Source of the DNA: Solwaraspora sp. WMMD1047
Lineage (GTDB): Bacteria; Actinomycetota; Actinomycetes; Mycobacteriales; Micromonosporaceae
Length of the DNA: 64,000 bases
Assembly: GCF_029626155.1 (NCBI RefSeq)
Contig: NZ_JARUBL010000001.1
Coordinates: 2,046,001 to 2,110,000, forward strand
Direction of reading: 5' to 3'
Numbering within the stretch: position 1 is the stretch's first letter; every line of letters starts with the position of its first letter. The notes beneath the pieces were generated by a model. That model saw nothing but the letters and a program-made list of their open reading frames with translations. It did no database searches and was not told the DNA's origin. Position numbers and translations under genes: made by a program. Shown here piece by piece: positions 35,802-42,943 of this stretch.

Positions 35802-36989
35802 TCAGCGGTTGCGCACGGGTGCCAGCGCGTATCCGTCGTCGTGGCGTACGACCAGGTCGAGCTCCTCCAGCATGGACAGTTTCCGCAGCGCGGCGCGCAG
35901 CGCCACCCCGGTCCGGGCAGCGAGGGTGTCCGGACCGAGGGCGCCGCGCCGGGGCAGCGCCTCCAGGATCAGCCGCGCCTCGTCGTCGAGCAGGTCGCGG
36001 GGATGCCGGGGGCCGCGCTCCAGCGGTGCCAGGTCGACCCCGATCCGCCCCACCTCCTCCAGGATGTGCGGCACGCCGGTGACCAACCGGGCCTCGGGAT
36101 GCTCGCGCAGCAGGGCGTGGGCGCCCACCGACATCGCGGAGGTGACCGGGCCCGGCACCACCATCGCCGGTCGGCGCAGCGCCAGCGCCCGGCGCAGGGT
36201 CTGGATGGCGCCGCTGCGCGCGGCCGCCTCCACCAGGACGGTGCCGGCGGTCGCGGCCGCGATCAGCCGGTTACGGATCAGGAACCGCGGGCGCAGCGGC
36301 TCGGCCCCCGGCGCCCACTCGCTGACCAGCAGCCCGGTGTCGACGATCCGCTCGAAGAGCGCGGCGTTGCCCATCGGGTAGGGCCGGTCCACCCCGCAGG
36401 CCAGCACCGCCACCGTCCGGCCACCGGCGCTCAACGCCCCCCGGTGCGCCGCCGCGTCCACCCCGAACGCCCCGCCGGAGACCACCGTCCAGTCCCGGTT
36501 GGCCAGGCCGTACCCGAACTCGATGCCGAGGTGACCGCCGTAGTCGGTGGCGGCCCGGGAACCGACCACCGCCACCGACCTGTCGAGCGTTTCGGCGAGC
36601 GGCCAGACGCCCCGTACCCAGAGGCACAGCGGCGGCGCGGTCTCCTGGTCGACCCGTCGCTCGGCCCCGGCCAACGCCAACCGGCGCAGGTCGCCGACCC
36701 GGGCGGGCCACTCCTCGTCCTCCGGCGTCACGAGCCGGGCGCCCAGCCGGTCGGCCCGAGCCAGCGCCTCCTCGGCGGCGCGACGGGGGTCCCCGGCGGC
36801 CAGCCGGGCCGTGACGGCGGCACGGAGCCGGTCGTCGGGAATGTCGCCGGTCAGCAACCGGTGCAACGCGGTCACCGGTCCGTCCCGCTCGACCATCCGG
36901 TGCACCGATCGGGTGCCGGGTTCGGCGAGCCAGGTCAGCGCGGCCCGGGCCAGCCGGACCGGCCGACCGCCAGCTTCGGCGGCGGTCAT
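35802..36989 (-). CDS. dprA: DNA processing protein DprA
   Basis: Binds incoming single-stranded DNA and loads RecA in natural transformation; in non-competent bacteria its role is less clear. 395 residues: helical N-terminus, Rossmann-like core with VAVVGSRAATDYG, VVSGGAFGVDAAAHRGAL and RNRLIAAATAGTVLVEAAARSGAIQTLRRALALRRP, and a C-terminal winged-helix DNA-binding domain from about residue 330. The start is ATG 36989, which overlaps the comM stop (ATGA), so comM and dprA are coupled. An in-frame extension further upstream lies inside comM and is not used. Confidence 0.94.
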   Translation of the reverse strand: MTAAEAGGRPVRLARAALTWLAEPGTRSVHRMVERDGPVTALHRLLTGDIPDDRLRAAVTARLAAGDPRRAAEEALARADRLGARLVTPEDEEWPARVGDLRRLALAGAERRVDQETAPPLCLWVRGVWPLAETLDRSVAVVGSRAATDYGGHLGIEFGYGLANRDWTVVSGGAFGVDAAAHRGALSAGGRTVAVLACGVDRPYPMGNAALFERIVDTGLLVSEWAPGAEPLRPRFLIRNRLIAAATAGTVLVEAAARSGAIQTLRRALALRRPAMVVPGPVTSAMSVGAHALLREHPEARLVTGVPHILEEVGRIGVDLAPLERGPRHPRDLLDDEARLILEALPRRGALGPDTLAARTGVALRAALRKLSMLEELDLVVRHDDGYALAPVRNR

Positions 36990-38506
36990 CCGACACCTCC
37001 GGTACGCAGCTGCGTCGCCTCCGCGACGTCGTCGGCGTGCGGACGGTCCCGCCCGTCGAGATCGGCCACGCTCCAGGCCACCCGCAGGATCCGGTCGAAG
37101 CCGCGGGCCGACAGCGATCCGCTGTCCAGTCGGCGGCGCAGGCCGGCGGTGGCGGCGGCCGGTAGCGCCCACGGGGGGCGTCGCAGCACCGGCCCGGGCA
37201 CCTCGGCGTTGGCCCGCCAGCCGGCGGCCCGCCAGCGTTGCCCGGCGGCTGCCCGGGCCGCCGCGACCCGCTCGGCCACCGGGGCGGAGGACTCGTTGAC
37301 CGGGCTGTTCTCCATCAGCTCCGCGGCGCCGAGCGGCCGGAGGCCGACCTGGATGTCGACCCGGTCGAGCAGTGGACCGGAGAGCCGGCCGAGGTAGCGC
37401 CGCCGGGCCAGCGGACTGCACTCGCAGTGCGTGTCGCCGGCGGGTTTCGCACAGGCGCACGGGTTCGCGGCCAGCACGAGCTGGAAGCGGGCCGGGTACT
37501 CGGTGCCGCCCCGGGCGCGGACCAGCATGATCCGGCCGCTCTCCAGCGGCTGGCGCAGTGCTTCCAACGCGCCGCGGCTCAGTTCGGCCGCCTCGTCCAG
37601 GAAGAGCACCCCCCGGTGGGCGAGGGAGACCGCACCCGGTCGGGCCAGCCCGGTCCCCCCGCCGACCAGCGAGGCGACGGTGGCGGTGTGGTGCGGAGCC
37701 TGGAACGGCGGTCGCCGTATCAGTTGCCCACCCGGCGGCAGCAGGCCGGCGATGGAGTGCAACGCGGTCACCTCCAGCGCGGCCTCGTCGTCGAGCGGCG
37801 GCAGGATGGAGGGCAGCCGTTCGGCCAACATGGTCTTGCCCGCCCCCGGCGGACCGAGCAGGGCGAGATGGTGCCCGCCGGCCGCGGCGACCTCCAGCGC
37901 CCGTCGGCCGAGCGACTGGCCGGACACGTCGGCCAGGTCGGGTCCGCCGGTCGGCTCCGCAGACTCCGGTGCCGGCGGTTCCAGCAGCGCCGCGCCGTCG
38001 CGGACGTAGGCGACCAGCCGGTGCAGGCTGTCGACGGCCCGGACCCGGACGCCGGGGATGACGGCCGCCTCGGCGGCGTTCGCCACCGGTACGACCACCC
38101 GGCCCACCCCCGCCCGGGCCGCCGCGGCCACCATCGGCAGGATGCCGCGCACCGGGCGTACCGTCCCGTCGAGGCCCAGCTCGCCGAGGATGGCCGTGTG
38201 GCCCAGCGGCGCGAGCGGCAGCTCCCCGGCGCCGCCCAGCAACGCGGCGGCGATGGCCAAATCGAAGGCCGAGCCGAACTTCGGCAGGGTGGCCGGGAGC
38301 AGGTTGATGGTGATCCGGCGGTTCGGCCAGTGCTGGCCAGAATTGACGATGGCGGCGCGGACCCGGTCGCGGGCCTCGTGCAGGGCGGTGTCGGGCAGCC
38401 CGGACAGGGCGAGCGCGGGCAGCCCGGGGGAGAGGTCGGCCTCGACCTCGACGAGGTGGCCGGTCACCCCGACCAGACCGACGCAGAGCACCTTGGCGTA
38501 GCTCAT
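36986..38506 (-). CDS. comM: ComM/YifB Mg-chelatase-like AAA+ ATPase
   Basis: Hexameric helicase that promotes branch migration when incoming DNA recombines. 506 residues starting at MSYAKVLCVGLVGVTGHLVEVEADLS, the typical YifB opening with the lon-like fold containing GLPDTALHEARDRVRAA. The AAA+ domain has GPPGAGKTML (Walker A, around residue 217) and VLFLDEAAELSRGALEALRQP (Walker B), followed by a Cys-rich loop (ANPCACAKPAGDTHCEC) and the C-terminal ALRRVARTI-like helices. In-frame codons upstream of the ATG 38506 were excluded. A composite TCCACA element lies 78 bases upstream. Confidence 0.94.
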   Translation of the reverse strand: MSYAKVLCVGLVGVTGHLVEVEADLSPGLPALALSGLPDTALHEARDRVRAAIVNSGQHWPNRRITINLLPATLPKFGSAFDLAIAAALLGGAGELPLAPLGHTAILGELGLDGTVRPVRGILPMVAAAARAGVGRVVVPVANAAEAAVIPGVRVRAVDSLHRLVAYVRDGAALLEPPAPESAEPTGGPDLADVSGQSLGRRALEVAAAGGHHLALLGPPGAGKTMLAERLPSILPPLDDEAALEVTALHSIAGLLPPGGQLIRRPPFQAPHHTATVASLVGGGTGLARPGAVSLAHRGVLFLDEAAELSRGALEALRQPLESGRIMLVRARGGTEYPARFQLVLAANPCACAKPAGDTHCECSPLARRRYLGRLSGPLLDRVDIQVGLRPLGAAELMENSPVNESSAPVAERVAAARAAAGQRWRAAGWRANAEVPGPVLRRPPWALPAAATAGLRRRLDSGSLSARGFDRILRVAWSVADLDGRDRPHADDVAEATQLRTGGVG

Positions 38507-38584
38507 CGGCTTGTCGAACTCGGTGTGGGCATGCGCCGAGCCTGCCCGGGAACAGCGCCGAGCCGCGGCCTGCAAAGGATCGAC

Positions 38585-38612
38585 TGTGGACAACCGGATG
38601 CCCTGTGGACAG
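38585..38612 (-). promoter_or_regulatory. Composite TCCACA element upstream of comM
   Basis: On the minus strand CTGTCCACA (38612-38604) is followed 19 bp later by TTGTCCACA (38593-38585), with GGGCATCCGG between. It shares half-sites, spacing and the CCGG before the second half with the sites upstream of yraN and the M23 gene. The second half is a strong actinobacterial DnaA box. It ends 78 bases before the comM ATG. Confidence 0.6.
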
Positions 38613-38724
38613 TCAAACGATCACCGTCGGTTCTGGTATGGGACGTACCCGGTGTCCGGCCGGGAACGCCGAGGTCTCATAGCGTCGGAGCCGGTCAAAG
38701 CCGCCATCTGCCCTGAGGAGTCGA

Positions 38725-38994
38725 ATGCCGACCCTGTCGGATCCGAGTCAGCCCGCCCGCCGGCCCCGGGCCGCGCTCTACGCGCCACCTGCCGACGACG
38801 GGCAGCGGTGGGTGATGGCCGGGGTCGAATGGTGCGAACGGCTCGGCTACGACCTCTGCTCGCTGGTGGTCGACCCGGACGGCGGAGCCGGGCCGGCACC
38901 GGCCACAGTTCCTCCGGTAGGCGCGGCAGTCCGGTCGCCGACAGCAGCCCGCAACCCCGAACAAACCAGCCCGGCGCCGGGACCAAGCAGGTGA
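38725..38994 (+). CDS. Small unrecognised protein, possibly decayed resolvase-like start
   Basis: An 89-residue ORF with a clear ribosome binding site (GAGGAG, 38715-38720) and ATG. The stretch RAALYAPPADDGQRWVMAGVEWCERLGYDLCSLVVDPDGG recalls the N-terminus of serine recombinases (ALYxRVSxxxQ), but the catalytic Ser is replaced by Pro/Ala. After residue 50 the sequence becomes Pro/Ala-rich and poorly coding. It may be the 5' part of a gene whose 3' part is the ORF at 39134. No function assigned. Confidence 0.45.
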   Translation: MPTLSDPSQPARRPRAALYAPPADDGQRWVMAGVEWCERLGYDLCSLVVDPDGGAGPAPATVPPVGAAVRSPTAARNPEQTSPAPGPSR

Positions 38995-39133
38995 CAGAGT
39001 TCTCCTGCCGAAGGGGCGGCCGCGGGCTGGTCACGGACGTCCAGCCGATTCAGACCTGCAACGGGTTCCATTCCGCCCGGGCCACCGCCGCTACGCCGAC
39101 CGGCTCCTGCTGCTGTTCCAGGACGCGCGGCTG

Positions 39134-39397
39134 GTGGTGGTCTCCACCGAGGACCCGACCATCCAAACGACGGTGGGCGGCCGGGTCGGACTCACCCTCG
39201 ACGAACTGGAGCGCCGGTACGGCCCGCGCGGTGAGATCGTGAACGGCAAGTGGTGGCTGCGGGCCTACCTGGTGCCGGTCGGCGGACGGGTCGTCGCGTT
39301 CTTCGAGGACCCGTACGGGCCGACCGTCTACCGGGTCGCGGTCGGCGAGCGGGACCGGGTGCTGGCCACCTTCACCGGCGGGGACGACCAGTGCTGA
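39134..39397 (+). CDS. Small unrecognised protein or 3' gene fragment
   Basis: An 87-residue ORF with good codon bias: GGRVGLTLDELERRYGPRGEIVNGKWWLRAYLVPVGGRVVAFFEDPYGPTVYRVAVGER. The same frame reads coding-like further upstream (RYADRLLLLFQDARLVVV) without a start codon, so the 5' end is missing or frameshifted. The ORF at 38725 ends 139 bases upstream in another frame. One disrupted gene is the simplest reading; sequencing error or a real pseudogene would look the same. The family was not recognised. Confidence 0.4.
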   Translation: MVVSTEDPTIQTTVGGRVGLTLDELERRYGPRGEIVNGKWWLRAYLVPVGGRVVAFFEDPYGPTVYRVAVGERDRVLATFTGGDDQC

Positions 39398-39424
39398 ACC
39401 GCTGACCAGCGACGGGATTTGCTG

Positions 39425-39448
39425 GCCGCCGGTCGGCCGACCGGCGGC
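39425..39448. promoter_or_regulatory. 24-bp perfect palindrome before the kinase promoter
   Basis: GCCGCCGGTCGG is followed directly by its reverse complement CCGACCGGCGGC. It abuts the -10 at 39449 and could be an operator blocking the -35 region, or a terminator for the upstream ORF. Confidence 0.5.
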
Positions 39449-39454
39449 TATCCT
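39449..39454 (+). promoter_or_regulatory. -10 of leaderless transcript into kinase leader ORF
   Basis: TATCCT, six bases (GGGTCG), then GTG at 39461. The architecture matches the other leaderless promoters in the window. Confidence 0.55.
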
Positions 39455-39460
39455 GGGTCG

Positions 39461-39547
39461 GTGACCGGCGAGCCGCTCTCCCGGGGCCGGCGCGGACCGC
39501 GGCACGGACCGGCGGCTGTCAGCCGCCCCGGCCGGCCGCCGCCGTGA
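39461..39547 (+). CDS. 28-residue leader peptide overlapping the kinase start
   Basis: A small ORF starting at GTG 39461, exactly seven bases after a TATCCT -10, and ending at TGA 39545-39547, which overlaps the kinase GTG (GTGA). The product begins VTGEPLSRGRRGPRHG and is Arg/Pro/Gly-rich. Its position suggests that ribosomes enter on a leaderless message and re-initiate at the kinase, which has no ribosome binding site of its own. The peptide itself may be dispensable. Too short to judge by codon bias, so it rests on the architecture. Confidence 0.45.
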   Translation: MTGEPLSRGRRGPRHGPAAVSRPGRPPP

Positions 39548-40929
39548 TCGCGCCCGAGCGGATCGGCCCGTACCGGATCGAACGGCTGCTCGGGTACGGC
39601 TCGTTCGCGACCGTCTGGCTGGGACACGATCCCACCCTCGGTGCCCGGGTGGCGATCAAGGTGCTGGCCGAGAACTGGTGCCAGGACCTGCGGGTCCGGG
39701 AGCGGTTCCTGGACGAGGGGCGGCTGCTCTGGCGGCTCGACCACGAGCGCCTGGTCCGGGTCCACGCGGTCGGCGAGTTGCCCGACGAACGGCCGTACCT
39801 GGTGATGGCGTGTGCCGAGGGGGGCAGCCTGCGGGACCGGCTGGCGACCGGCCCGATCCCCGTCGCCGAGGCGCTGCGGTTGCTGGCGGAGATCGCCGCC
39901 GGGGTGGCGGTCCTGCATGCCGACGGCATCGTGCACCGCGACCTGACGCCGGGGAACATCCTGTTCCGCCCGGATTCGCGGCCGGAGATGCCGGATCAGG
40001 TGCTGATCGCCGACCTCGGCTTGGCGAAGGCCCTCGCCGTCGCGTCCGGCCTGACCGCCCGCGCGGGCACCCCGGGCTACATGGCTCCCGAACAGGAGGG
40101 CCCGTTGTCCACCGTCGACGCGCGGGCCGACGTGTTCGGCCTCGGCCGGCTCGGCGAGACCCTGCTGGGCCGGTCGGCCGGTGACCCGACGGAGCCGGGC
40201 GTCGAACCGGCGGGCGGTTTCGCGCTGCGCGACGGCGTACCGGCGCTGGTGGCCCGGGTGTTGCGGACCGCCACGGCCCGGTCGCCGGCCGACCGCTACC
40301 CGGACGCGGCGGCGTTCGCTGCCGCGTTGGCCCGGGCCACCCGCGCACCGACCCGGGCGAGCTCCTTCCTGGTACGCCGCCGCGGGTTCCTGTTCGGGGT
40401 GCTGCTGGCCGCCGGATTGGCGGTGTCGGCGGGGGTGGCGGTGCACCGCTGGCCGGACCAGGACTCCGGCACCGTCGCGGACTCGACCGGCCGGATCACG
40501 GTGGCCCGTCCACCGGGGTGGCGCAGTGCCGGCGCCGGGTGGGCCGGCCAGCGCGGGCCGGACGGCGATCTGGAGCCGGCCCTGCTGCTGTCGCCCGATC
40601 CGGACAGGTGGGCCGACGATCCGGCGGTGCCCGGCGCCTTCGTCGGCCTCTCCCTGAGCCTGGCCGGGTCGCACACCCCGGCCGAGTATCTCGCCGAGCA
40701 TCCGCACGCCGAGTGCGCCGCCGAGCCGGTGCGCAACGTCCGGCTGGCCGGCGTGGACTGGCTGGTGGCCGCCTACACGGGCTGCCGGGGTGGCAAGCCG
40801 GTGATCGTCGAGGCGGTCGGCGTCGGCCCGGACCGGGCCGGGCTGGTCTACGCCCAGATCACCCCGCCGAGCGACGGCGGCGCCGGGTTCGTCGACGGGT
40901 TCCTGGCCGGCATCCGGGTACGCCGTTAG
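39544..40929 (+). CDS. Receptor-type serine/threonine protein kinase (atypical catalytic loop)
   Basis: A 461-residue Hanks-type kinase with an extracytoplasmic domain. Cytoplasmic part: Gly-rich loop LGYGSFATVW (16-25), Lys39 in VAIKVL, catalytic loop HRDLTPGN (131-138), Mg-binding ADLGLA (Asp157), and GYMAPEQ. A membrane helix at about 281-301 leads to a 160-residue outer domain containing two Cys (AECAAEP and TGCRGGK). Odd point: the catalytic-loop Lys of HRDxKxxN is Thr here, so activity may be weak or absent. No PASTA repeats are present. The only sensible start is GTG 39544, coupled to the leader ORF. The ligand and targets are unknown. Confidence 0.88.
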   Translation: MIAPERIGPYRIERLLGYGSFATVWLGHDPTLGARVAIKVLAENWCQDLRVRERFLDEGRLLWRLDHERLVRVHAVGELPDERPYLVMACAEGGSLRDRLATGPIPVAEALRLLAEIAAGVAVLHADGIVHRDLTPGNILFRPDSRPEMPDQVLIADLGLAKALAVASGLTARAGTPGYMAPEQEGPLSTVDARADVFGLGRLGETLLGRSAGDPTEPGVEPAGGFALRDGVPALVARVLRTATARSPADRYPDAAAFAAALARATRAPTRASSFLVRRRGFLFGVLLAAGLAVSAGVAVHRWPDQDSGTVADSTGRITVARPPGWRSAGAGWAGQRGPDGDLEPALLLSPDPDRWADDPAVPGAFVGLSLSLAGSHTPAEYLAEHPHAECAAEPVRNVRLAGVDWLVAAYTGCRGGKPVIVEAVGVGPDRAGLVYAQITPPSDGGAGFVDGFLAGIRVRR

Positions 40930-41084
40930 CCGGGTACGCCCAGGTACGCAGTTCGCCCCCGCCGTCGGGCTCCGCCTTCTTCCATGACCATGGGGCACTG
41001 GGCCGTTCAGATCGGCCGGAAATCACGTCTGTAGGCGCCACGGTCAAGGGTGCTTGGCCGGTGCGGCGGCGGTCGGTGGCGCGG
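40930..41084. other. Convergent gap
   Basis: 155 bases between the kinase stop and the lipoprotein stop on the other strand. No ORF with coding bias and no strong hairpin was found. Confidence 0.4.
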
Positions 41085-41759
41085 TCAGTCGGCGGTCGGC
41101 TCGACCACCAGGACGGTGATCTGCTGGCTGCCGTCCTGCCGGATGATGGTGACGGTGGCGGTGCCGGCGGTCAGGAAGCGCACATCGTGTACGCCCGCCG
41201 CGTAGTTTCGGGCGACCCGCTCGTCGGGCTCCGCGGTCAGCAGACCGGGGCCGACGTTCTGCACCCGCAGGATTCCCGCGACCTCGAAGCAGAGCGCCCG
41301 GGGCAGCAACGCCGGGTCGGAGCCGTCCACCGGGTAGATGACGGGCGGCAGGCAGGCCGGGGAGAGCACAGGGGTGGGCTCGGCCGAGCCGGGTGTCGGG
41401 GTGGGTGGTCGCCAGACCGGTGGCCGGTCGGCGGCGGCCGGCGGTGCCGCCGAGGTCCGGCCGGGCGAACCGGAGGGGACCGCCGACGGACTCGCCGCGC
41501 CAGCCGGCATACGGGTCGGCCACTGCCCCGGCAGCGGCGCGACCGGGGCCGGTGCGCAGGCGGCGAGCAGGGCCGCCGCGACGGCGCCGAACAGCGCCGC
41601 GACCACGGCCAGTGGAGACCTGGCGCCCAGCGGAGACCTGGTGGGCAGCGGAGACCTGGCGGGCACTGTGGGTTGGGCGGGCGGTGGCCGGGTCGGGCCG
41701 GGCATCCGCCGTACCGGCGGCCGGGGTCCGGCGCCGTCGGTTCCGGCATTTCTGGCCAC
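41085..41759 (-). CDS. Putative lipoprotein in an operon with an ECF sigma factor
   Basis: 224 residues, family not recognised. A 50-residue Pro/Arg-rich cytoplasmic N-terminus, with three RSPL repeats (35-50), leads to a hydrophobic segment and a lipobox-like LLAAC (Cys about 68). This is an unusually long N-region, so it may be a membrane anchor rather than a cleaved lipoprotein. A Pro/Thr/Ser linker follows, then a compact domain with two Cys (SPACLPPVIYPVDG and RALCFEVAG) and a beta-rich end (GTATVTIIRQDGSQQITVLVVE). It starts one base after the sigma-factor stop, so it may act as anti-sigma or target of that sigma factor. Neither is proven; no zinc-binding anti-sigma motif is visible. 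Confidence 0.6.
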   Translation of the reverse strand: MARNAGTDGAGPRPPVRRMPGPTRPPPAQPTVPARSPLPTRSPLGARSPLAVVAALFGAVAAALLAACAPAPVAPLPGQWPTRMPAGAASPSAVPSGSPGRTSAAPPAAADRPPVWRPPTPTPGSAEPTPVLSPACLPPVIYPVDGSDPALLPRALCFEVAGILRVQNVGPGLLTAEPDERVARNYAAGVHDVRFLTAGTATVTIIRQDGSQQITVLVVEPTAD

Positions 41760-41760
41760 G

Positions 41761-42336
41761 TCAGGCCGCGCTGTCGGTCAGGTGGGCGCGCAGCCGGTGC
41801 CGTCCCTCGTGGATCCGGGACTTGACCGTGCCGTCCGGGATCTCCAGCAGTTCGCCGATCTCCCGGTAGCTCAGGCCGAGCACGTCGCGCAACGTCACCG
41901 CCTCGGCGAGTTCGGGTCCGATCGCCCCCAGGGCATCCAGCAGGTCCAGCCGGGTCCCGGCCACCACGCTGGTTCGGCGGGGATCGGGCCGGTCCGGCAG
42001 CGGCACCCGGCTCGCCTCCGCCAGGAACCGGCGACGCAACGCCTGGTACGTCGACCGGGACCGGTTCGCCGCCACCCGGTACAGCCAGGTTCGGAACGCC
42101 GACCGGCCGTCGAATCGGGTGATGCCCCGCGCCACCGCCAGCAGAGTGTCCTGGCAGGCCTCCTCGGCGTCCTCCCGGTTGGGCAGGAACCGGGCGCACA
42201 GCCGCATCGTCTCCGGCCGGACCGCGACCAGCAGCCGGTCCAGGGCGGCCCGGTCGCCGCCGGCGGCGGCTCGGGCCAGTCCTTCCAGGTCGGCGCCTTC
42301 GGCGGGTCCGTCCAGATGGGAGCCTTCGATGGGCAC
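41761..42336 (-). CDS. ECF-type RNA polymerase sigma factor
   Basis: A 191-residue extracytoplasmic-function sigma factor. Region 2: ARFLPNREDAEEACQDTLLAVARGITRFDGRSAFRTWLYRVAANRS (core-binding and -10 recognition). Region 4: LGLSYREIGELLEIPDGTVKSRIHEGRHRLR (helix-turn-helix for the -35). There is no additional C-terminal domain. It is followed after one base by a putative lipoprotein gene, a partner arrangement typical for ECF factors controlled by membrane proteins. ECF group and target promoters cannot be told here; I see no obvious autoregulatory promoter in the 46 bases upstream. Confidence 0.9.
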   Translation of the reverse strand: MPIEGSHLDGPAEGADLEGLARAAAGGDRAALDRLLVAVRPETMRLCARFLPNREDAEEACQDTLLAVARGITRFDGRSAFRTWLYRVAANRSRSTYQALRRRFLAEASRVPLPDRPDPRRTSVVAGTRLDLLDALGAIGPELAEAVTLRDVLGLSYREIGELLEIPDGTVKSRIHEGRHRLRAHLTDSAA

Positions 42337-42382
42337 GATTCGAGTTTATGGACGTCGGCCCCCACTCCACCACCAGCGCGGA

Positions 42383-42742
42383 TCAGAACGCGTTGCGCAG
42401 GTGCTCGACGTGGGCCGGGCCGCTGCCGGCGGCCCGCACCGAGATGACGTCGAACCGGATCTCCACCGGCTGTTCGCCGGCGCCGCGCAGCCACTGCGCC
42501 GCCAGCCGGCGCAGGCGGCGGACCTTGACCCGGGTCACCGCCTCCGCCGGTACGCCGAACGCGTCGCCGCGCCGGGTCTTCACCTCGCAGAAGACGAGGA
42601 CGTCGCCGTCCCAGGCGATGATGTCGATCTCGCCGCGTTCGCCGCGCCAGTTCCGGGCGACCAGTCGAAGACCGCTGTCGACCAGATGCCGGGCGGCGCA
42701 CCGCTCGCCGTAGGCGCCGACCGCCTGCCGGGCCTTGGTCAT
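42383..42742 (-). CDS. YraN/UPF0102 family nuclease-fold protein
   Basis: A 119-residue UPF0102 protein with a PD-(D/E)XK nuclease-like fold. Core signatures: GAYGERCAARHLVDSGLRLVARNWR, GEIDIIAWDGDVLVFCEVKTR (the catalytic Asp, Glu and Lys: GEIDxI and EVKxR) and KVRRLRRLAAQWL. In many actinobacteria it precedes comM and dprA; here it has the same strand as those genes but is 4 kb away. I chose ATG 42742 because GGAG lies six bases upstream; ATG 42754 is possible. A composite TCCACA element is 74 bases upstream. Role presumed in DNA processing. Confidence 0.9.
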   Translation of the reverse strand: MTKARQAVGAYGERCAARHLVDSGLRLVARNWRGERGEIDIIAWDGDVLVFCEVKTRRGDAFGVPAEAVTRVKVRRLRRLAAQWLRGAGEQPVEIRFDVISVRAAGSGPAHVEHLRNAF

Positions 42743-42816
42743 GGGCAGCTCCACTCCTCGGGGGAGCTCCCACGGTCCCGCGCATCGGTGGGTGCCGCCA
42801 GCAGGTTGTCACCGGT

Positions 42817-42844
42817 TGTGGATAACCCGGCTACCTGTGGATGT
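42817..42844 (-). promoter_or_regulatory. Composite TCCACA element upstream of yraN
   Basis: Minus strand ACATCCACA (42844-42836), then 19 bp on TTATCCACA (42825-42817), with GGTAGCCGGG between. Half-sites, spacing and flanks match the element before comM and the one before the M23 gene. It could alternatively serve the divergent gene at 42944. Confidence 0.6.
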
Positions 42845-42929
42845 CCGCCGGATCGGCCCGCCGGGTGGTATGGGGTCACCGGGTGGTCGAGGGGGAGGGG
42901 AGGGCTTCCGGCGGCATGACCAGGTCGCA

Positions 42930-42935
42930 TACGGT
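42930..42935 (+). promoter_or_regulatory. Candidate -10 for the repeat-rich membrane protein
   Basis: TACGGT lies five bases before GTG 42941 and eight before ATG 42944, so the message is probably leaderless or nearly so. Confidence 0.5.
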
Positions 42936-42943
42936 GCGAGGTG

